Assembly (NCBI GenBank): GCA_964412015.1
Contig: CAYPMO010000010.1
Location: forward strand, 16,536 to 80,535
Length of the DNA: 64,000 nucleotides
Origin: SZUA-318 sp964412015
Lineage (GTDB): Bacteria > Gemmatimonadota > Gemmatimonadetes > Longimicrobiales > Gaopeijiaceae
Direction of reading: 5' to 3'
Of this stretch, positions 32,846-42,011 are shown in pieces (the stretch's first letter is position 1; each line of letters starts with the position of its first letter). A model generated the notes under the pieces. That model was given only the letters and a program-made list of their open reading frames with translations, was not told the origin of the DNA and did not search any database. The translations under genes and the position numbers were made by a program.

Positions 32846-33244
32846 ATGATCCTCGTGGACGCCAACATACTCATGTATGCCGCCGGCGTGCATCACCCCC
32901 ACAAGGAGCCCAGCGCGCGATTCCTGGAGCGGGTGGCCGAGGGAGAGGTGGATGCCGTCATCGACGCGGAGGTTCTCCAGGAGATCCTCCATCGGTACCG
33001 CGCCCCGGACCGCTGGGAGGACGGGCGTCGGGTCTTCGACCTGTCCCGCACGCTCCTTCCGGTGGTGCTCCCCGTTACCGTCGATGTGATGGACCGGGCC
33101 CGCCTCCTCCTGGATGCCTACCCGCACCTGCTGGCCCGGGACGCACTCCACGCGAGTGTCGTCCTGGAGAACGGGTTGGACGCCCTGTGCTCCTACGACC
33201 GGGACTTCGACGCGGTGGCGGGGCTTCGGCGCATGGAGCCTTGA
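32846..33244 (+). CDS. PIN-domain ribonuclease toxin (VapC-like)
   Basis: 132 residues. PIN acidic residues are visible in 'MILVDANILMYAAG' (Asp5), 'DAEVLQEILHRY' (Glu), 'LARDALHASVVLENG' (Asp) and 'LCSYDRDFDAV' (Asp). VapC toxins cleave tRNA or rRNA and are held inactive by the cognate antitoxin, here the preceding gene. The unit sits between rtcB and an ACT gene without repeats, so it is not inside a recognisable mobile element. Confidence 0.85.
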   Translation: MILVDANILMYAAGVHHPHKEPSARFLERVAEGEVDAVIDAEVLQEILHRYRAPDRWEDGRRVFDLSRTLLPVVLPVTVDVMDRARLLLDAYPHLLARDALHASVVLENGLDALCSYDRDFDAVAGLRRMEP

Positions 33245-33407
33245 TTCACGAGCGCGGCCGTTCGTCGGACCCCGGCTACAGCCCGACCGCCCGGGGCGGG
33301 TGGAGCGACGAGCTGCCGGATTCGCAGCCTGGCGGCGCCGCGGGCGACCACCCATGTTCGGTCGGAACACCGAGGCTCGGAGACCCGAGAACTGAGCGAG
33401 GAGGATC

Positions 33408-33791
33408 ATGAAAGACCTGTCCATCCAGCTCACCAACCACCCCGGCGACCTGACGCGGGTCGCCACGGCACTCGCCCGGCGCGGCGTGAATGTCAAGGCG
33501 CTCGCGGCGCTCGCATTCGGCAGCCAGGCGACGGTGCGCATCCTCCCGGACGACGTCGTCGCCGCCCGGGGCGCGCTCGAGGCGGCGAACATCCGCTTCG
33601 ACGAGGGCGAGGTCCACACCGTGCTGATCGAGAACCAGGCCGGCTCCCTCGCCGCCGTCGCGGATCGGATCGGCGCCGAGGGCATCAACCTCGAGGCCGT
33701 CTACCTCACGGGGATCAGCGACGATCTCGTGGAGGTCGCCTTCGTCAGCGACAATCCGAAGAAGACGAAGAAGATCCTCGAAGAGTTCTGA
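33408..33791 (+). CDS. Tandem ACT-domain protein
   Basis: 127 residues made of two ACT repeats: 1-60 ('LSIQLTNHPGDLTRVATALA') and 68-127 ('HTVLIENQAGSLAAVADRIG'). ACT domains bind small ligands, mostly amino acids, and regulate attached or partner enzymes. Stand-alone pairs of this size are often near amino-acid metabolism genes; here the poly-gamma-glutamate cluster starts 42 bases downstream. GAGGAGG precedes the ATG. Confidence 0.85.
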   Translation: MKDLSIQLTNHPGDLTRVATALARRGVNVKALAALAFGSQATVRILPDDVVAARGALEAANIRFDEGEVHTVLIENQAGSLAAVADRIGAEGINLEAVYLTGISDDLVEVAFVSDNPKKTKKILEEF

Positions 33792-33833
33792 GCCGGACGT
33801 CGCCCCAGGCAGCGGCGACGGCTTCCACGGGAC

Positions 33834-35126
33834 ATGGTCCTCATCCTGCTGAGCGCCGCCCTGCTGCTCGGGGCCCTCGCATTCGAGCGCGTGCGGCTGG
33901 AGCGGAGCCGAAACGCGATCCCTCTGCGCGTCACGGTCACGGGCACGCGCGGCAAGACCACGGTGACCAGGATACTGGCGTCCGTGCTCCGCGAGGGCGG
34001 GCGCACGGTCCTGGCGAAGACGACGGGCTCGGAGCCGTGCCTCGTGCTGCCGGACGGTTCCATCGAGCCGATCCGTCGCCGGGGGGCCGCCTCGATCCTC
34101 GAGCAGATCGCGCTCCTGCACCGAGGCGCGCGGGTGGGTGTGGACGCGCTCGTGGCGGAGGTCATGAGCATCCACGGCGAGAACCACCTGGTGGAGAGCC
34201 GCCGGATCCTCGTGCCTCACGTCGTGCTCGCCACGAACTTCCGGGTGGATCACACCGAGGCGGCGGGAGACAGGCCGGAGGACGTGGCGGCCCTGCTCGC
34301 GCTGGACGTGCCCGAGGGGGCAACCGTCTTCGTGCCGGAAGCCGAAGCGGTTCCGTCGTTCCGAACGGCTGTGGAGGTCGAAACGCGCGGGGGCCCGGCC
34401 GACCTCGAGGCGACGCGCGTGGTCGAAGTCGCTGCCGGTACCGCTGCGCCCCTGTTCGCGGGCGCCGACGGGCGGCTCGATGCGTTCGCCGAGAACCTCG
34501 ATCTCGTGGTCGCGGCGGCCCGGTTCCTCGGACTCGACGACGCGACGATCCGGCGCGGCGTGGAGGACGCACGCCACGACGTCGGGGCGTTGAGAGCGTG
34601 GAGGATCTCGGGCTCGGCTTACGCCGTCAACGCGTTCGCCGCGAACGATCCGGAATCCACGATGGTGGTGCACGAGCGTGTCATGACCTGGCTGGGATCC
34701 CGGACGGTTTTCTCGGGAACCGCGCGGAACGGCCGCCACCCGCGGTGCGTCGGTCTGCTGAGCCTGCGCGCCGACCGCGGCGACCGGACCCTGCAGTGGG
34801 CCGACGCCCTCGCTTCGGGTTTGCTCGAGCGCTTCGACGCGCTCGTCGTCACGGGCCTGCACGCGCCGGCGCTCGCGCGTCGGGTGGAACGCCTGGCTCG
34901 TCGCGGGACGGGCCGAGGCGTGCGGCCCGACCGCGACGCCACGACGCGCCCCGTGCCCGTCCGGGCCGTCGGACGGGCCGACGCGCCGGAGCTCACGCGC
35001 CTCGCGCTCGGCGAGCTGGGCGCAGCCGGAGGCATCGTGTTCGGGTTCGGGAACATCGGAGGCGTGGGCACGGAGCTCGTGGAGCACTGGCGCAGCACGG
35101 GCGAGGCGATGGCGCATGGGCATTGA
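33834..35126 (+). CDS. pgsB: Poly-gamma-glutamate synthase subunit PgsB/CapB
   Basis: 430 residues. A single N-terminal helix (residues 2-18) anchors a Mur-ligase-like amide ligase. The ATP loop is GTRGKTT (residues 37-43). Further family motifs are 'TTGSEPCLVLPDGS', 'EVMSIHGENHLVESRRIL', 'HVVLATNFRVDHTE' and 'NAFAANDPESTM'. PgsB activates and adds glutamate to the growing chain together with PgsC. It overlaps pgsC by 11 bases. Confidence 0.92.
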   Translation: MVLILLSAALLLGALAFERVRLERSRNAIPLRVTVTGTRGKTTVTRILASVLREGGRTVLAKTTGSEPCLVLPDGSIEPIRRRGAASILEQIALLHRGARVGVDALVAEVMSIHGENHLVESRRILVPHVVLATNFRVDHTEAAGDRPEDVAALLALDVPEGATVFVPEAEAVPSFRTAVEVETRGGPADLEATRVVEVAAGTAAPLFAGADGRLDAFAENLDLVVAAARFLGLDDATIRRGVEDARHDVGALRAWRISGSAYAVNAFAANDPESTMVVHERVMTWLGSRTVFSGTARNGRHPRCVGLLSLRADRGDRTLQWADALASGLLERFDALVVTGLHAPALARRVERLARRGTGRGVRPDRDATTRPVPVRAVGRADAPELTRLALGELGAAGGIVFGFGNIGGVGTELVEHWRSTGEAMAHGH

Positions 35127-35550
35127 GATCCCCTTCGCCGGGGTCCTGTTGTCCCTCGCGTTCGTCGCGCTCACCGGCATCTATCCGGGCGGCATCATCG
35201 TTCCCAGCTATCTGGCGCTCTTCCTGCGCGAGCCCGAGCGGATCGTGGGCACGCTGCTGGCGGCCGCGCTCGCGCTCGCGGCGTACCGCGTGGCCGCGCG
35301 GTGGCTGATCCTCTTCGGGCGCCGCCGGTTCGCGTTCCTGATCCTGGCGGGGGCTCTGTGGGCCGCGCTCTGGAGCGCCGTCTTGCCCGTGCTCTTTCCG
35401 GCGTCGCTCGAGTTCCGGGTGATCGGATGGGTGATTCCCGGGCTCATCGCGAGCCACATGGAGCGCCAGGGCACGGTCGCCACCACGGCGGCGCTCGTGA
35501 CCGTGACCGTCGCGCTCGGCCTCACCGGGCGGGTCCTGGGCCTGATGTGA
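35116..35550 (+). CDS. pgsC: Poly-gamma-glutamate biosynthesis membrane protein PgsC/CapC
   Basis: 144 residues, nearly all membrane helix. The PgsC signature 'ALTGIYPGGIIVPSYLALFL' is at residues 15-35; later helices end 'VTVTVALGLTGRVLGLM'. It forms the membrane synthase with PgsB. The 11-base overlap with pgsB shows coupled translation. No PgsA or PgsE gene follows, so the export partner must be elsewhere or replaced by the next gene. Confidence 0.92.
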   Translation: MGIEIPFAGVLLSLAFVALTGIYPGGIIVPSYLALFLREPERIVGTLLAAALALAAYRVAARWLILFGRRRFAFLILAGALWAALWSAVLPVLFPASLEFRVIGWVIPGLIASHMERQGTVATTAALVTVTVALGLTGRVLGLM

Positions 35551-35660
35551 AGCGGGGACCCGCCCGGCGCGAAGATGCCGTCAACTCGCGGCCATTCGCT
35601 CGACGAGCACGTGCGTGCGAACGCCGTGGCGATGGGGATCGCGGTCGGACCTTGAAGTCC

Positions 35661-36803
35661 ATGACCGTCCACGCCGGACCCCACCTCCCGAGCCGTCGCA
35701 CCACGCGGCTGCTCGTCGCTGCGGGTACCCTCAGCGCGCTGGCCTGGACGGCGGCGCAGATCCTCGCGCCGCCCGACGCCGTGGACTGGACGGACGAGAT
35801 GGGGGACGCGGCCGCCCGTATGGACTGGGCGCTCGCCGTGGTGCGCCGCCACCGTGAGACCGCGGGCCCCCCGCTCGACCCCGCACTCGACCCGAACCGC
35901 ACGGGGCTCGTCGGGCCCGAGTACGAGGAGCTCTTCACCACGCTCGGCGACCTGGAGGCCAAGCGCACCACGACGTCCCCGGACGTCGCCGCGCTCCTGG
36001 TGCACCTCCTCGATCGCGCGGGGGTCGACGAAGGCGACACCGTGGCTATCGGCGCGTCGGGGTCGTTCCCCGCGCTCCTGGTCGCGACGCTCGTCGCGAC
36101 CGAGGCGATCGGCGCCCGACCCGTCGCGATTTTGTCCCTCGGGGCCTCGTCGTACGGGGCCACCGATCCGGCGTTCGACCTCCTTCACCTGCATCGGCTC
36201 CTCGTGGACCGGGGCGTGGTACACGCGCCGCCGGCGGCAGCGTCGGTGGGTGGAGCGCTCGACGTAGGAGAGGATTTCGAGCCCGCCGTACGCGAGCGCA
36301 CCGCCGCGCGCATCCGGGAGAGCGGCGTGCCGCTCGTGGACGAGCCCGACCTCGCCCGGAACGTGGCGCGGCGCATGGAGGTCTGGTTCGGGGGTGCGAC
36401 GGAGCCCGGCCCGGCGGGCGGGCGTAGCCCCGCCGCGTTCGTGAACATCGGGGGCGCCGACGCGAACATCGGCGTGAGCCCGATGGTGCTGAAGCTCCGG
36501 CCGGGACTCGTGGAGGACGTCCCCCTCCCGCCGCCCGCGCAGCGGGGCGCGTTACACGCGATGGCCGCGCGTGGCGTCCCGGTGATCCACCTCCTGAATG
36601 TCCGGGATCTGTCGCTCCGGCACGGCCTTCCGTGGGATCCGATTCCGCTCCCGGAGCCCGGTACGGCCCGACTCACGCGTGGCGAGGCGGAGAGGAGCCC
36701 GCCGCTCCTGGTGATCGCGGGAATCTGGCTCGCCTCGATGGTGATTCTCGTGGCGGTGGGAGTTATGATTCCTTCACGTACACGAGACCCCGACCCTCCC
36801 TAA
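35661..36803 (+). CDS. Poly-gamma-glutamate system protein PgsW-like
   Basis: 380 residues with one helix near each end (residues 17-35 and about 353-371), so the main part faces one side of the membrane. 'RTGLVGPEYEELFTTLGDLE' and 'DTVAIGASGSFPALLVATLV' and 'FVNIGGADANIGVSPMV' fit the protein family found only beside pgsBC in systems without classical PgsA. Its biochemical role is not established. The 110 bases before it hold no gene; GTG or ATG alternatives upstream cannot be excluded. Confidence 0.75.
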   Translation: MTVHAGPHLPSRRTTRLLVAAGTLSALAWTAAQILAPPDAVDWTDEMGDAAARMDWALAVVRRHRETAGPPLDPALDPNRTGLVGPEYEELFTTLGDLEAKRTTTSPDVAALLVHLLDRAGVDEGDTVAIGASGSFPALLVATLVATEAIGARPVAILSLGASSYGATDPAFDLLHLHRLLVDRGVVHAPPAAASVGGALDVGEDFEPAVRERTAARIRESGVPLVDEPDLARNVARRMEVWFGGATEPGPAGGRSPAAFVNIGGADANIGVSPMVLKLRPGLVEDVPLPPPAQRGALHAMAARGVPVIHLLNVRDLSLRHGLPWDPIPLPEPGTARLTRGEAERSPPLLVIAGIWLASMVILVAVGVMIPSRTRDPDPP

Positions 36804-36813
36804 GGAACGGACG

Positions 36814-37428
36814 ATGACGTCCCCATGGAGGGTTGCGTCCGGCCTCGCGCTGACGTGCTTCGTCTTCGCCGGCGCCTCGGGAGCCCTCGAGGCCCAGGCG
36901 ACGGCGCCCACCGCGGAAGTCCCCATCCTGCTCACGTCCTGTGGCCAGAGCCCCGGTCCCGAGCGGGTCAAGTTCTTCCTGAACCGGCTGGATCTCGAGC
37001 ACGAGTTCCTCGCGCAGGCCACCGCCGAGGATCTGGTCACGCGTCAGGGCTCGGGCCATCCGGTCAAGACGCTCATGATCGTGACCGGAGCGAGCCTCAA
37101 AGGGATGGGTGCCGCGGGCGTATCCATGCCGCAGGAGTTGGCCCGCACCGCCGCGCTGATCGAGGAGGCGAGGCGTCAGGGGATCAAGCTGATCGGCGCG
37201 CATGTGGAAGGGATGGCACGCCGGGCCCAGGGCGCGGCCCCGGGGGACAACTCCGACGAGATGTCCATCGACGCCGTCATGCCGCTGTCGGACTTCATGA
37301 TCGTACGCAAGGACGGCGACGAAGACCGACGGTTCACGGTGATCTCCGAGAACCGGAAGGTCCCGCTCATCCTCTTCGAGAAGAACATGGAGATGGGTGA
37401 CGTCCTGACGCGCGTCTTCGGCGGGTAG
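36814..37428 (+). CDS. DUF6305-like secreted protein
   Basis: 204 residues with a signal peptide (residues 1-28, ending ALEAQ). The body has 'VPILLTSCGQSPGPERVKFF', 'VKTLMIVTGASLKGMGAAG' and 'IDAVMPLSDFMIVRKDGDED', resembling a small Rossmann-like binding protein (DUF6305). It is 10 bases after the PgsW-like gene and 30 before a permease, so it may be the binding protein of that transporter. That role is inferred from position. Confidence 0.65.
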   Translation: MTSPWRVASGLALTCFVFAGASGALEAQATAPTAEVPILLTSCGQSPGPERVKFFLNRLDLEHEFLAQATAEDLVTRQGSGHPVKTLMIVTGASLKGMGAAGVSMPQELARTAALIEEARRQGIKLIGAHVEGMARRAQGAAPGDNSDEMSIDAVMPLSDFMIVRKDGDEDRRFTVISENRKVPLILFEKNMEMGDVLTRVFGG

Positions 37429-37458
37429 GCTCCGCGAGGCCCGCGGGAGGGACCCACG

Positions 37459-38754
37459 ATGTCCATGACCGTTTGGGCGACGATCGTCCTCGGTGTGATG
37501 GTCGTCGGCTACGCGGCGGCCAAGGTGTTCAAGCTGTCCACCGAGCTCGCCATGTTCGTGGCCGCTCTGGCGGGTTCCGTGGCGGGCGGCTTCGGGATTC
37601 CGCCGCGGCACGTCGCCGAGGGAGCGATCACCTATCTCGACATCAACCTGATCTTCATCACCGCCACGCTGTTCATGAACATTTTGAAGGAGTCGGGTGG
37701 CGTGGCGTTCGCGGTGCGCGGCATTCTGGTCGGCTTCCACAGGAGCCGGGCACTCCTGCTCATCCTGCTGACCGTGCTGCTTCTGCTTCCGGGGGCGCTC
37801 ACGGGGGCGGGGAGCGTCACCGTGCTCATTACCGGGGGCATGGTGGCCGTGGTGCTCCGGGCGATGGGCGTATCGCTGGTGAGGACCGCCGCGATCGTCT
37901 TCGTGATCGCCGGGCTCTCCGCCGCGGCACCGCCGGTGAGCCTGTGGGCGATGATGACGGCGGCCGGGGTGAACATGCCCTACATCGGGTTCTTCTGGCC
38001 GCTGCTGCTGCCCTGCCTCCTCCTGTCGCTGGCTACGATCTTCGTCCTCGGTTGGAAGGGTGAGCCCGTCGCGCTGGACCGGGCCCTCGAAGAGCTGCCC
38101 GTGCCGCCCCTCGGGATGAACTGGCTCAAGGTGCTCCTTCCGTTCGGGGTCTTCGGGCTGTTCGTCTGGATCGGTCGCCAGTGGCCGCACGACACGCCGA
38201 TCGTGGGGCTGCCGCTGATGTTCGTGTTCGCGGCCGCGACATCGTGGGCACTCTCGCCCGTCCGGCTGGACTTCCCCAGGATCTCCCGGGAGACCGTCCA
38301 TCAGCTCCTTCCGCTCGTGGGCACGCTCACGTGCGTGGGCGTGCTCGTGCAGATCATGACGCTCACGGGCGTCCGTGGGCTGCTCGCGGTGACCGTGGTC
38401 ACGCTACCGGTCGCCCTGGTCTTCGCGACGCTCTTCGTGGTGCTCCCGGTGTCCGAGGCGGTCCTGATGTGGGGCGCGGCTCCGGTGCTCGGCGTCCCGC
38501 TCGTGCTCCTGTTCAACACGATGGGGCTCAACCCGATCGTCGCGCTGGCCGGTTTGAGCGTGATCTGGCCGCTGGGGGACGCGCTCCCGCCGACCGCGAT
38601 CATCGGGCGTCTCACCGTGGACGTGGTGGACTACAGGGAATCGTACGTCGCGTTCCTGAAGGCGTGCCTGGTCCCGGCCGTCCTCATCATGATCGTAGGC
38701 ACGCTGATGGTCGTAGCGTCGGCCCGCCTCTCGTTCCTCACCGGAGTCCAGTAG
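37459..38754 (+). CDS. TRAP/DctM-like transporter, large permease
   Basis: 431 residues with about 11-12 transmembrane helices. The fold resembles DctM/CitT-type anion permeases: 'GALTGAGSVTVLITGGMVAV' and the repeat-related 'GLNPIVALAGLSVIWPLGDA' look like the paired re-entrant loops that bind a carboxylate. Position after pgsBC and DUF6305 suggests a glutamate-derived substrate. The AGGGACCC ribosome site is moderate. A 54-residue membrane protein follows 13 bases later. Confidence 0.75.
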   Translation: MSMTVWATIVLGVMVVGYAAAKVFKLSTELAMFVAALAGSVAGGFGIPPRHVAEGAITYLDINLIFITATLFMNILKESGGVAFAVRGILVGFHRSRALLLILLTVLLLLPGALTGAGSVTVLITGGMVAVVLRAMGVSLVRTAAIVFVIAGLSAAAPPVSLWAMMTAAGVNMPYIGFFWPLLLPCLLLSLATIFVLGWKGEPVALDRALEELPVPPLGMNWLKVLLPFGVFGLFVWIGRQWPHDTPIVGLPLMFVFAAATSWALSPVRLDFPRISRETVHQLLPLVGTLTCVGVLVQIMTLTGVRGLLAVTVVTLPVALVFATLFVVLPVSEAVLMWGAAPVLGVPLVLLFNTMGLNPIVALAGLSVIWPLGDALPPTAIIGRLTVDVVDYRESYVAFLKACLVPAVLIMIVGTLMVVASARLSFLTGVQ

Positions 38755-38767
38755 GAGGAGCGCGACC

Positions 38768-38932
38768 ATGGTTTTGGCTCAGACGATCGTGACCGTCCTC
38801 TACTACGTGCTGGTCGCGTACGTGGTCGTTCTGATGATCTGGAACCTCGTGCGCAGCCGGGACTGGAAGGAAGAGGTCCTCTACGTGATCGTGCTGCTTC
38901 CGTTCCTCCTGCGCCTCTTCCGGCTCAAGTGA
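38768..38932 (+). CDS. 54-residue membrane protein (small transporter subunit candidate)
   Basis: Follows a strong AGGAGGAG site. One helix covers residues 3-25 ('LAQTIVTVLYYVLVAYVVVL') and a second hydrophobic stretch lies at 36-52, with RSRDWKEE between. It lies 13 bases after the permease and 10 before the M14 gene, all on the same strand. Size and place suggest a small subunit that completes the permease, as TRAP systems have one. Too short for family assignment. Confidence 0.7.
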   Translation: MVLAQTIVTVLYYVLVAYVVVLMIWNLVRSRDWKEEVLYVIVLLPFLLRLFRLK

Positions 38933-38942
38933 GGAGGGTGCC

Positions 38943-40091
38943 ATGATCCGCAAGCTCGTCATCGGGGCCCTCGGTCTGGTTCTGCTCGTCACGTCGGGAC
39001 TCAGCTTCTGGCGGAGCCGCCGGCTGCCCGAGCCGGTGGTGCTCGGCCCCGGCGTGACCGAGGTGAAGCTGCTCTCGGATTGGTTCGAGGGAGTCCGTGG
39101 GACCACGAACGATTGCAACGTCTACATCCTGGACAGCGGCGTGCCGGGCGCGACGGTCGTGATCCTCGGCGGGTCCCACCCCGAGGAGCCCGCGGGTCGC
39201 CTGGCGCCGTGGCTGTTCGCGGAGAACGCGGTCGTGCGGGAGGGGCGCCTCATCGTGGTGCTCTCCGCCAACCGGAGCGCCACCACGGTGACCCGCGTGG
39301 CCGGCGCCTACCCTCCGGACTTCACGATTCCCACGGACTGGGGCGGCCAGACGTTCCGCATGGGCGACCGTTGGTCGAACCCTCTGGACCAGTGGCCCGA
39401 TCCCGAGGTCTACATCCACTACCCGAGCCGCCAGTACCTCGCGTGGGTGGACATCCGCAACTTGAATCGCGCCTGGCCGGGCCGGCCCGACGGCACGCTC
39501 ACCGAGCGCACGACCTGGGCGCTCATGGAGCTCGTGCGGAAGGAGCGGGTGGACCTGCTCATCGATCTGCACGAGGCGGAGCTCCAGTACCCGGTCATCA
39601 GCACGATCGTCACGCACGAGAGCGGCCAGGAGCTGGCGACCTACGTCTCGATGATGCTCTCGGACATGGAGTTTCCGATGGGCATGGAGTACTCGCCGGC
39701 GAACCTGCACGGGCTGTCGCACCGTGAGGTCGGAGACTTCTCGGACGCCGTCTCGCTGCTCTTCGAGGCGCCCGAGCCTTTCCTCGACGCGACGCGGGGA
39801 CGCACGACGCGGGAGCAGCTCCTCACGGGGAAGGACGAGTTCGTGGTGAAGGCGGGTGAAGCCGGCCTCCTCTTCGAGAGGATCGACGAGAACGGATGGC
39901 CCATCGACGTCCGCGTGGGCCGGCACACCTCGGCGATCCTCCAGACGCTCGAGGCGTGGACCGAGCTCAACCCGGAGCGCCCGGTGAGCTGCACGGGCGT
40001 GCCGCGCTACGACGAGGTGATCGAGAAGGGTATCGGACACTGGTTGCACGATCCCGCGACGGCATCGCCGGAGCGGGTGCGGATCGAATAG
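38943..40091 (+). CDS. Membrane-anchored M14 / succinylglutamate desuccinylase-like metallohydrolase
   Basis: 382 residues. An N-terminal helix (residues 5-22) anchors the enzyme. Zinc ligands of the M14 fold are in 'VVILGGSHPEEPAG' (His, Glu) and 'DLLIDLHEAELQYPV' (His). Relatives remove acyl groups from amino acids or cut gamma-glutamyl bonds. Next to pgsBC, a role in trimming or recycling poly-gamma-glutamate is plausible but unproven. GAGGAGGGT precedes the ATG. Confidence 0.85.
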   Translation: MIRKLVIGALGLVLLVTSGLSFWRSRRLPEPVVLGPGVTEVKLLSDWFEGVRGTTNDCNVYILDSGVPGATVVILGGSHPEEPAGRLAPWLFAENAVVREGRLIVVLSANRSATTVTRVAGAYPPDFTIPTDWGGQTFRMGDRWSNPLDQWPDPEVYIHYPSRQYLAWVDIRNLNRAWPGRPDGTLTERTTWALMELVRKERVDLLIDLHEAELQYPVISTIVTHESGQELATYVSMMLSDMEFPMGMEYSPANLHGLSHREVGDFSDAVSLLFEAPEPFLDATRGRTTREQLLTGKDEFVVKAGEAGLLFERIDENGWPIDVRVGRHTSAILQTLEAWTELNPERPVSCTGVPRYDEVIEKGIGHWLHDPATASPERVRIE

Positions 40092-40187
40092 AGGCGGCAT
40101 CGAGCGTTCGACAGCGGGCCGGGTCTGGGCGCGCACCGCCCGAACGCCGGCCATCGAAGGAACGGACCTGAATCGAAGGAGGTTCCC

Positions 40188-41879
40188 GTGAGACACCTGG
40201 CCAGAACCATGACGGGCCCGTTCGCGCTGGCCCTCGCCCTGCTCCTGACGGCGGGGACGGGCACGGCGTCCGCGCAGGTGAAGGACATGGTGTGGCCCAC
40301 CGGTTCCCAGTGCACCGCGGAGGACGGAAGCTGCGGCTGTGATCCGGCGGTGCAGGACTGCGGGTGTACGAGCATCGAAGTGGCGCGCCTCGCGTCCACC
40401 GACGGCTCGGTCATGACCGCGCACTCGTGCGACGGCAACTACCGGACGTGGCTCCAGATCGAGCCCGCCCGGACGAATGCCCCCGGAGTCACGCGGCCCA
40501 TCTACTGGGGTCTGCTCCACACCGAGACACCGGATGACATGCGACGGGTCACGCTGAAGGGTCAGATCCCGGACGTCCCCACGACGTACCGTTACTTCAA
40601 CGTGGCCTACCCGGCGATGAACGAGCGTGGGCTCGCGATCGGGGAGACGACCATCGGAGGGCGGCGCGAGCTGCAGAACGACGAGGGGCTCTTCCGGATC
40701 GAGAACCTCCAGGCCCTCGCGCTGGAGCGCACCTCCACGGCGCGCGAGGCCATCCGGCTCATCGGCGAGCTGGTGAAGGAGTACGGATACGGTGACAACG
40801 GGGAGTGCCTGACGTTCGCGGACGGGAAGGAGCTGTGGCACTTCGAGATCATGGGCGCGGGTCCCATGGAGCCGGGCGCCGTGTGGGCCGCCGTGCGCAT
40901 TCCCGACGACCACGTGGGCGTCTCCGCGAACATTCCCCGCATCTCGACGCTGAATCTGGACGACCTGGACCACTACATGGCGAGCGACAACGTCCGCTCG
41001 CTGGCCCAGGAGATGGGATGGTGGGATCCGTCCAGTGGAGAGGAGTTCAGGTTCTGGAAGGCCTACAGCGGCCGGAGGCCGTTCTCCATCCGCGAGTTCT
41101 ACGTCCTGAGCACGATGGCCCCGTCGCTGAAGCTCAGCATGGACATGGAGGAACTTCCGTTCTCGGTGAAGCCGGACGAGAAGGTCTCGATCCAGCGGCT
41201 GCTGGGTTACTACCGCGAGACCTACGAGGGCACCGAGTTCGACATGAGCAAGAACCTCCAGGTGCCGAACCCGGCCCTGCGCTCGAACCCTCAGGCCGCG
41301 CCGACGATCACCAGCCCCGTGGTGAACAACTGGAATCTCAGCAGGGACCTGGGCGCGCTCCTGAACGCCGTGAAGCCCGGGGTCGTCGAGACCCAGCGGA
41401 CGATCTCGGCGCAGCAGTGCTCGTACTCCCAGGTCATCCAGGCGCGGGGATGGCTGCCGCCCGAGATCGGCACGGTCGCGTACTTCTCGTTCGACAACCC
41501 GGGCGAGAGCCCGCGCATCCCGGTCTACGCGGGAACACTCTCGCTCCCCGAGAGCTTCAAGGTGGACTGCCAGCACACCTACCGTGAGGACGCCGCGTGC
41601 TGGGCGATCCGGCGCACGAACCGCCTTGCCCAGATCAAGTGGGGGTGGGCCCGCGAGCACCTCGAGCCCGCCGTCAGCGAGATGGAAGAGCAGCTCTTTC
41701 TCGAGCAGCCGCTGATCGACCAGAAGGCCATGGAGATGATGCAGGCCGAGGGCGGTTCGGATCCCATGCAATTCCGCCGCTTCCTCACCCGATACACGAA
41801 CAACTGGGCCGGTGCGACCATGCAACGGTGGCGCGAGCTGGGCGAGTTCTTCTGGGCGTACTACGCGAGGGGGTGGTAA
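40188..41879 (+). CDS. Secreted C69-family dipeptidase
   Basis: 563 residues from a GTG behind a near-perfect AAGGAGGT site. The signal peptide ends ASAQ at residue 30. The Ntn-hydrolase nucleophile is Cys60 in 'CGCTSIEVARLASTDGSVM', the C69 motif. Between the signal peptide and Cys60 are four more cysteines (42, 49, 51, 58) in a CxxxxxxCxC pattern, not usual for the family and possibly a propeptide disulfide or metal site. C69 enzymes cut dipeptides after maturation. It is 96 bases from the M14 gene. Confidence 0.9.
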   Translation: MRHLARTMTGPFALALALLLTAGTGTASAQVKDMVWPTGSQCTAEDGSCGCDPAVQDCGCTSIEVARLASTDGSVMTAHSCDGNYRTWLQIEPARTNAPGVTRPIYWGLLHTETPDDMRRVTLKGQIPDVPTTYRYFNVAYPAMNERGLAIGETTIGGRRELQNDEGLFRIENLQALALERTSTAREAIRLIGELVKEYGYGDNGECLTFADGKELWHFEIMGAGPMEPGAVWAAVRIPDDHVGVSANIPRISTLNLDDLDHYMASDNVRSLAQEMGWWDPSSGEEFRFWKAYSGRRPFSIREFYVLSTMAPSLKLSMDMEELPFSVKPDEKVSIQRLLGYYRETYEGTEFDMSKNLQVPNPALRSNPQAAPTITSPVVNNWNLSRDLGALLNAVKPGVVETQRTISAQQCSYSQVIQARGWLPPEIGTVAYFSFDNPGESPRIPVYAGTLSLPESFKVDCQHTYREDAACWAIRRTNRLAQIKWGWAREHLEPAVSEMEEQLFLEQPLIDQKAMEMMQAEGGSDPMQFRRFLTRYTNNWAGATMQRWRELGEFFWAYYARGW

Positions 41880-42011
41880 GGGAGCTCGCGACCGGGAATC
41901 CGCGTGCCGCATTGGGTGGCATGAACGTTGCAGATTCTGTCCGCAGCCTGCACGGGGTCGTGTGCGGCTCCGTGCCGTTCCTCGATATCCTGCCCAGGGA
42001 GGTCCCGAGCG

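Noticed and set aside
32572..33244. Mobile element carrying the toxin-antitoxin pair
   Set aside because: No transposase, integrase, terminal repeats or target duplication nearby, and base composition matches the neighbours.
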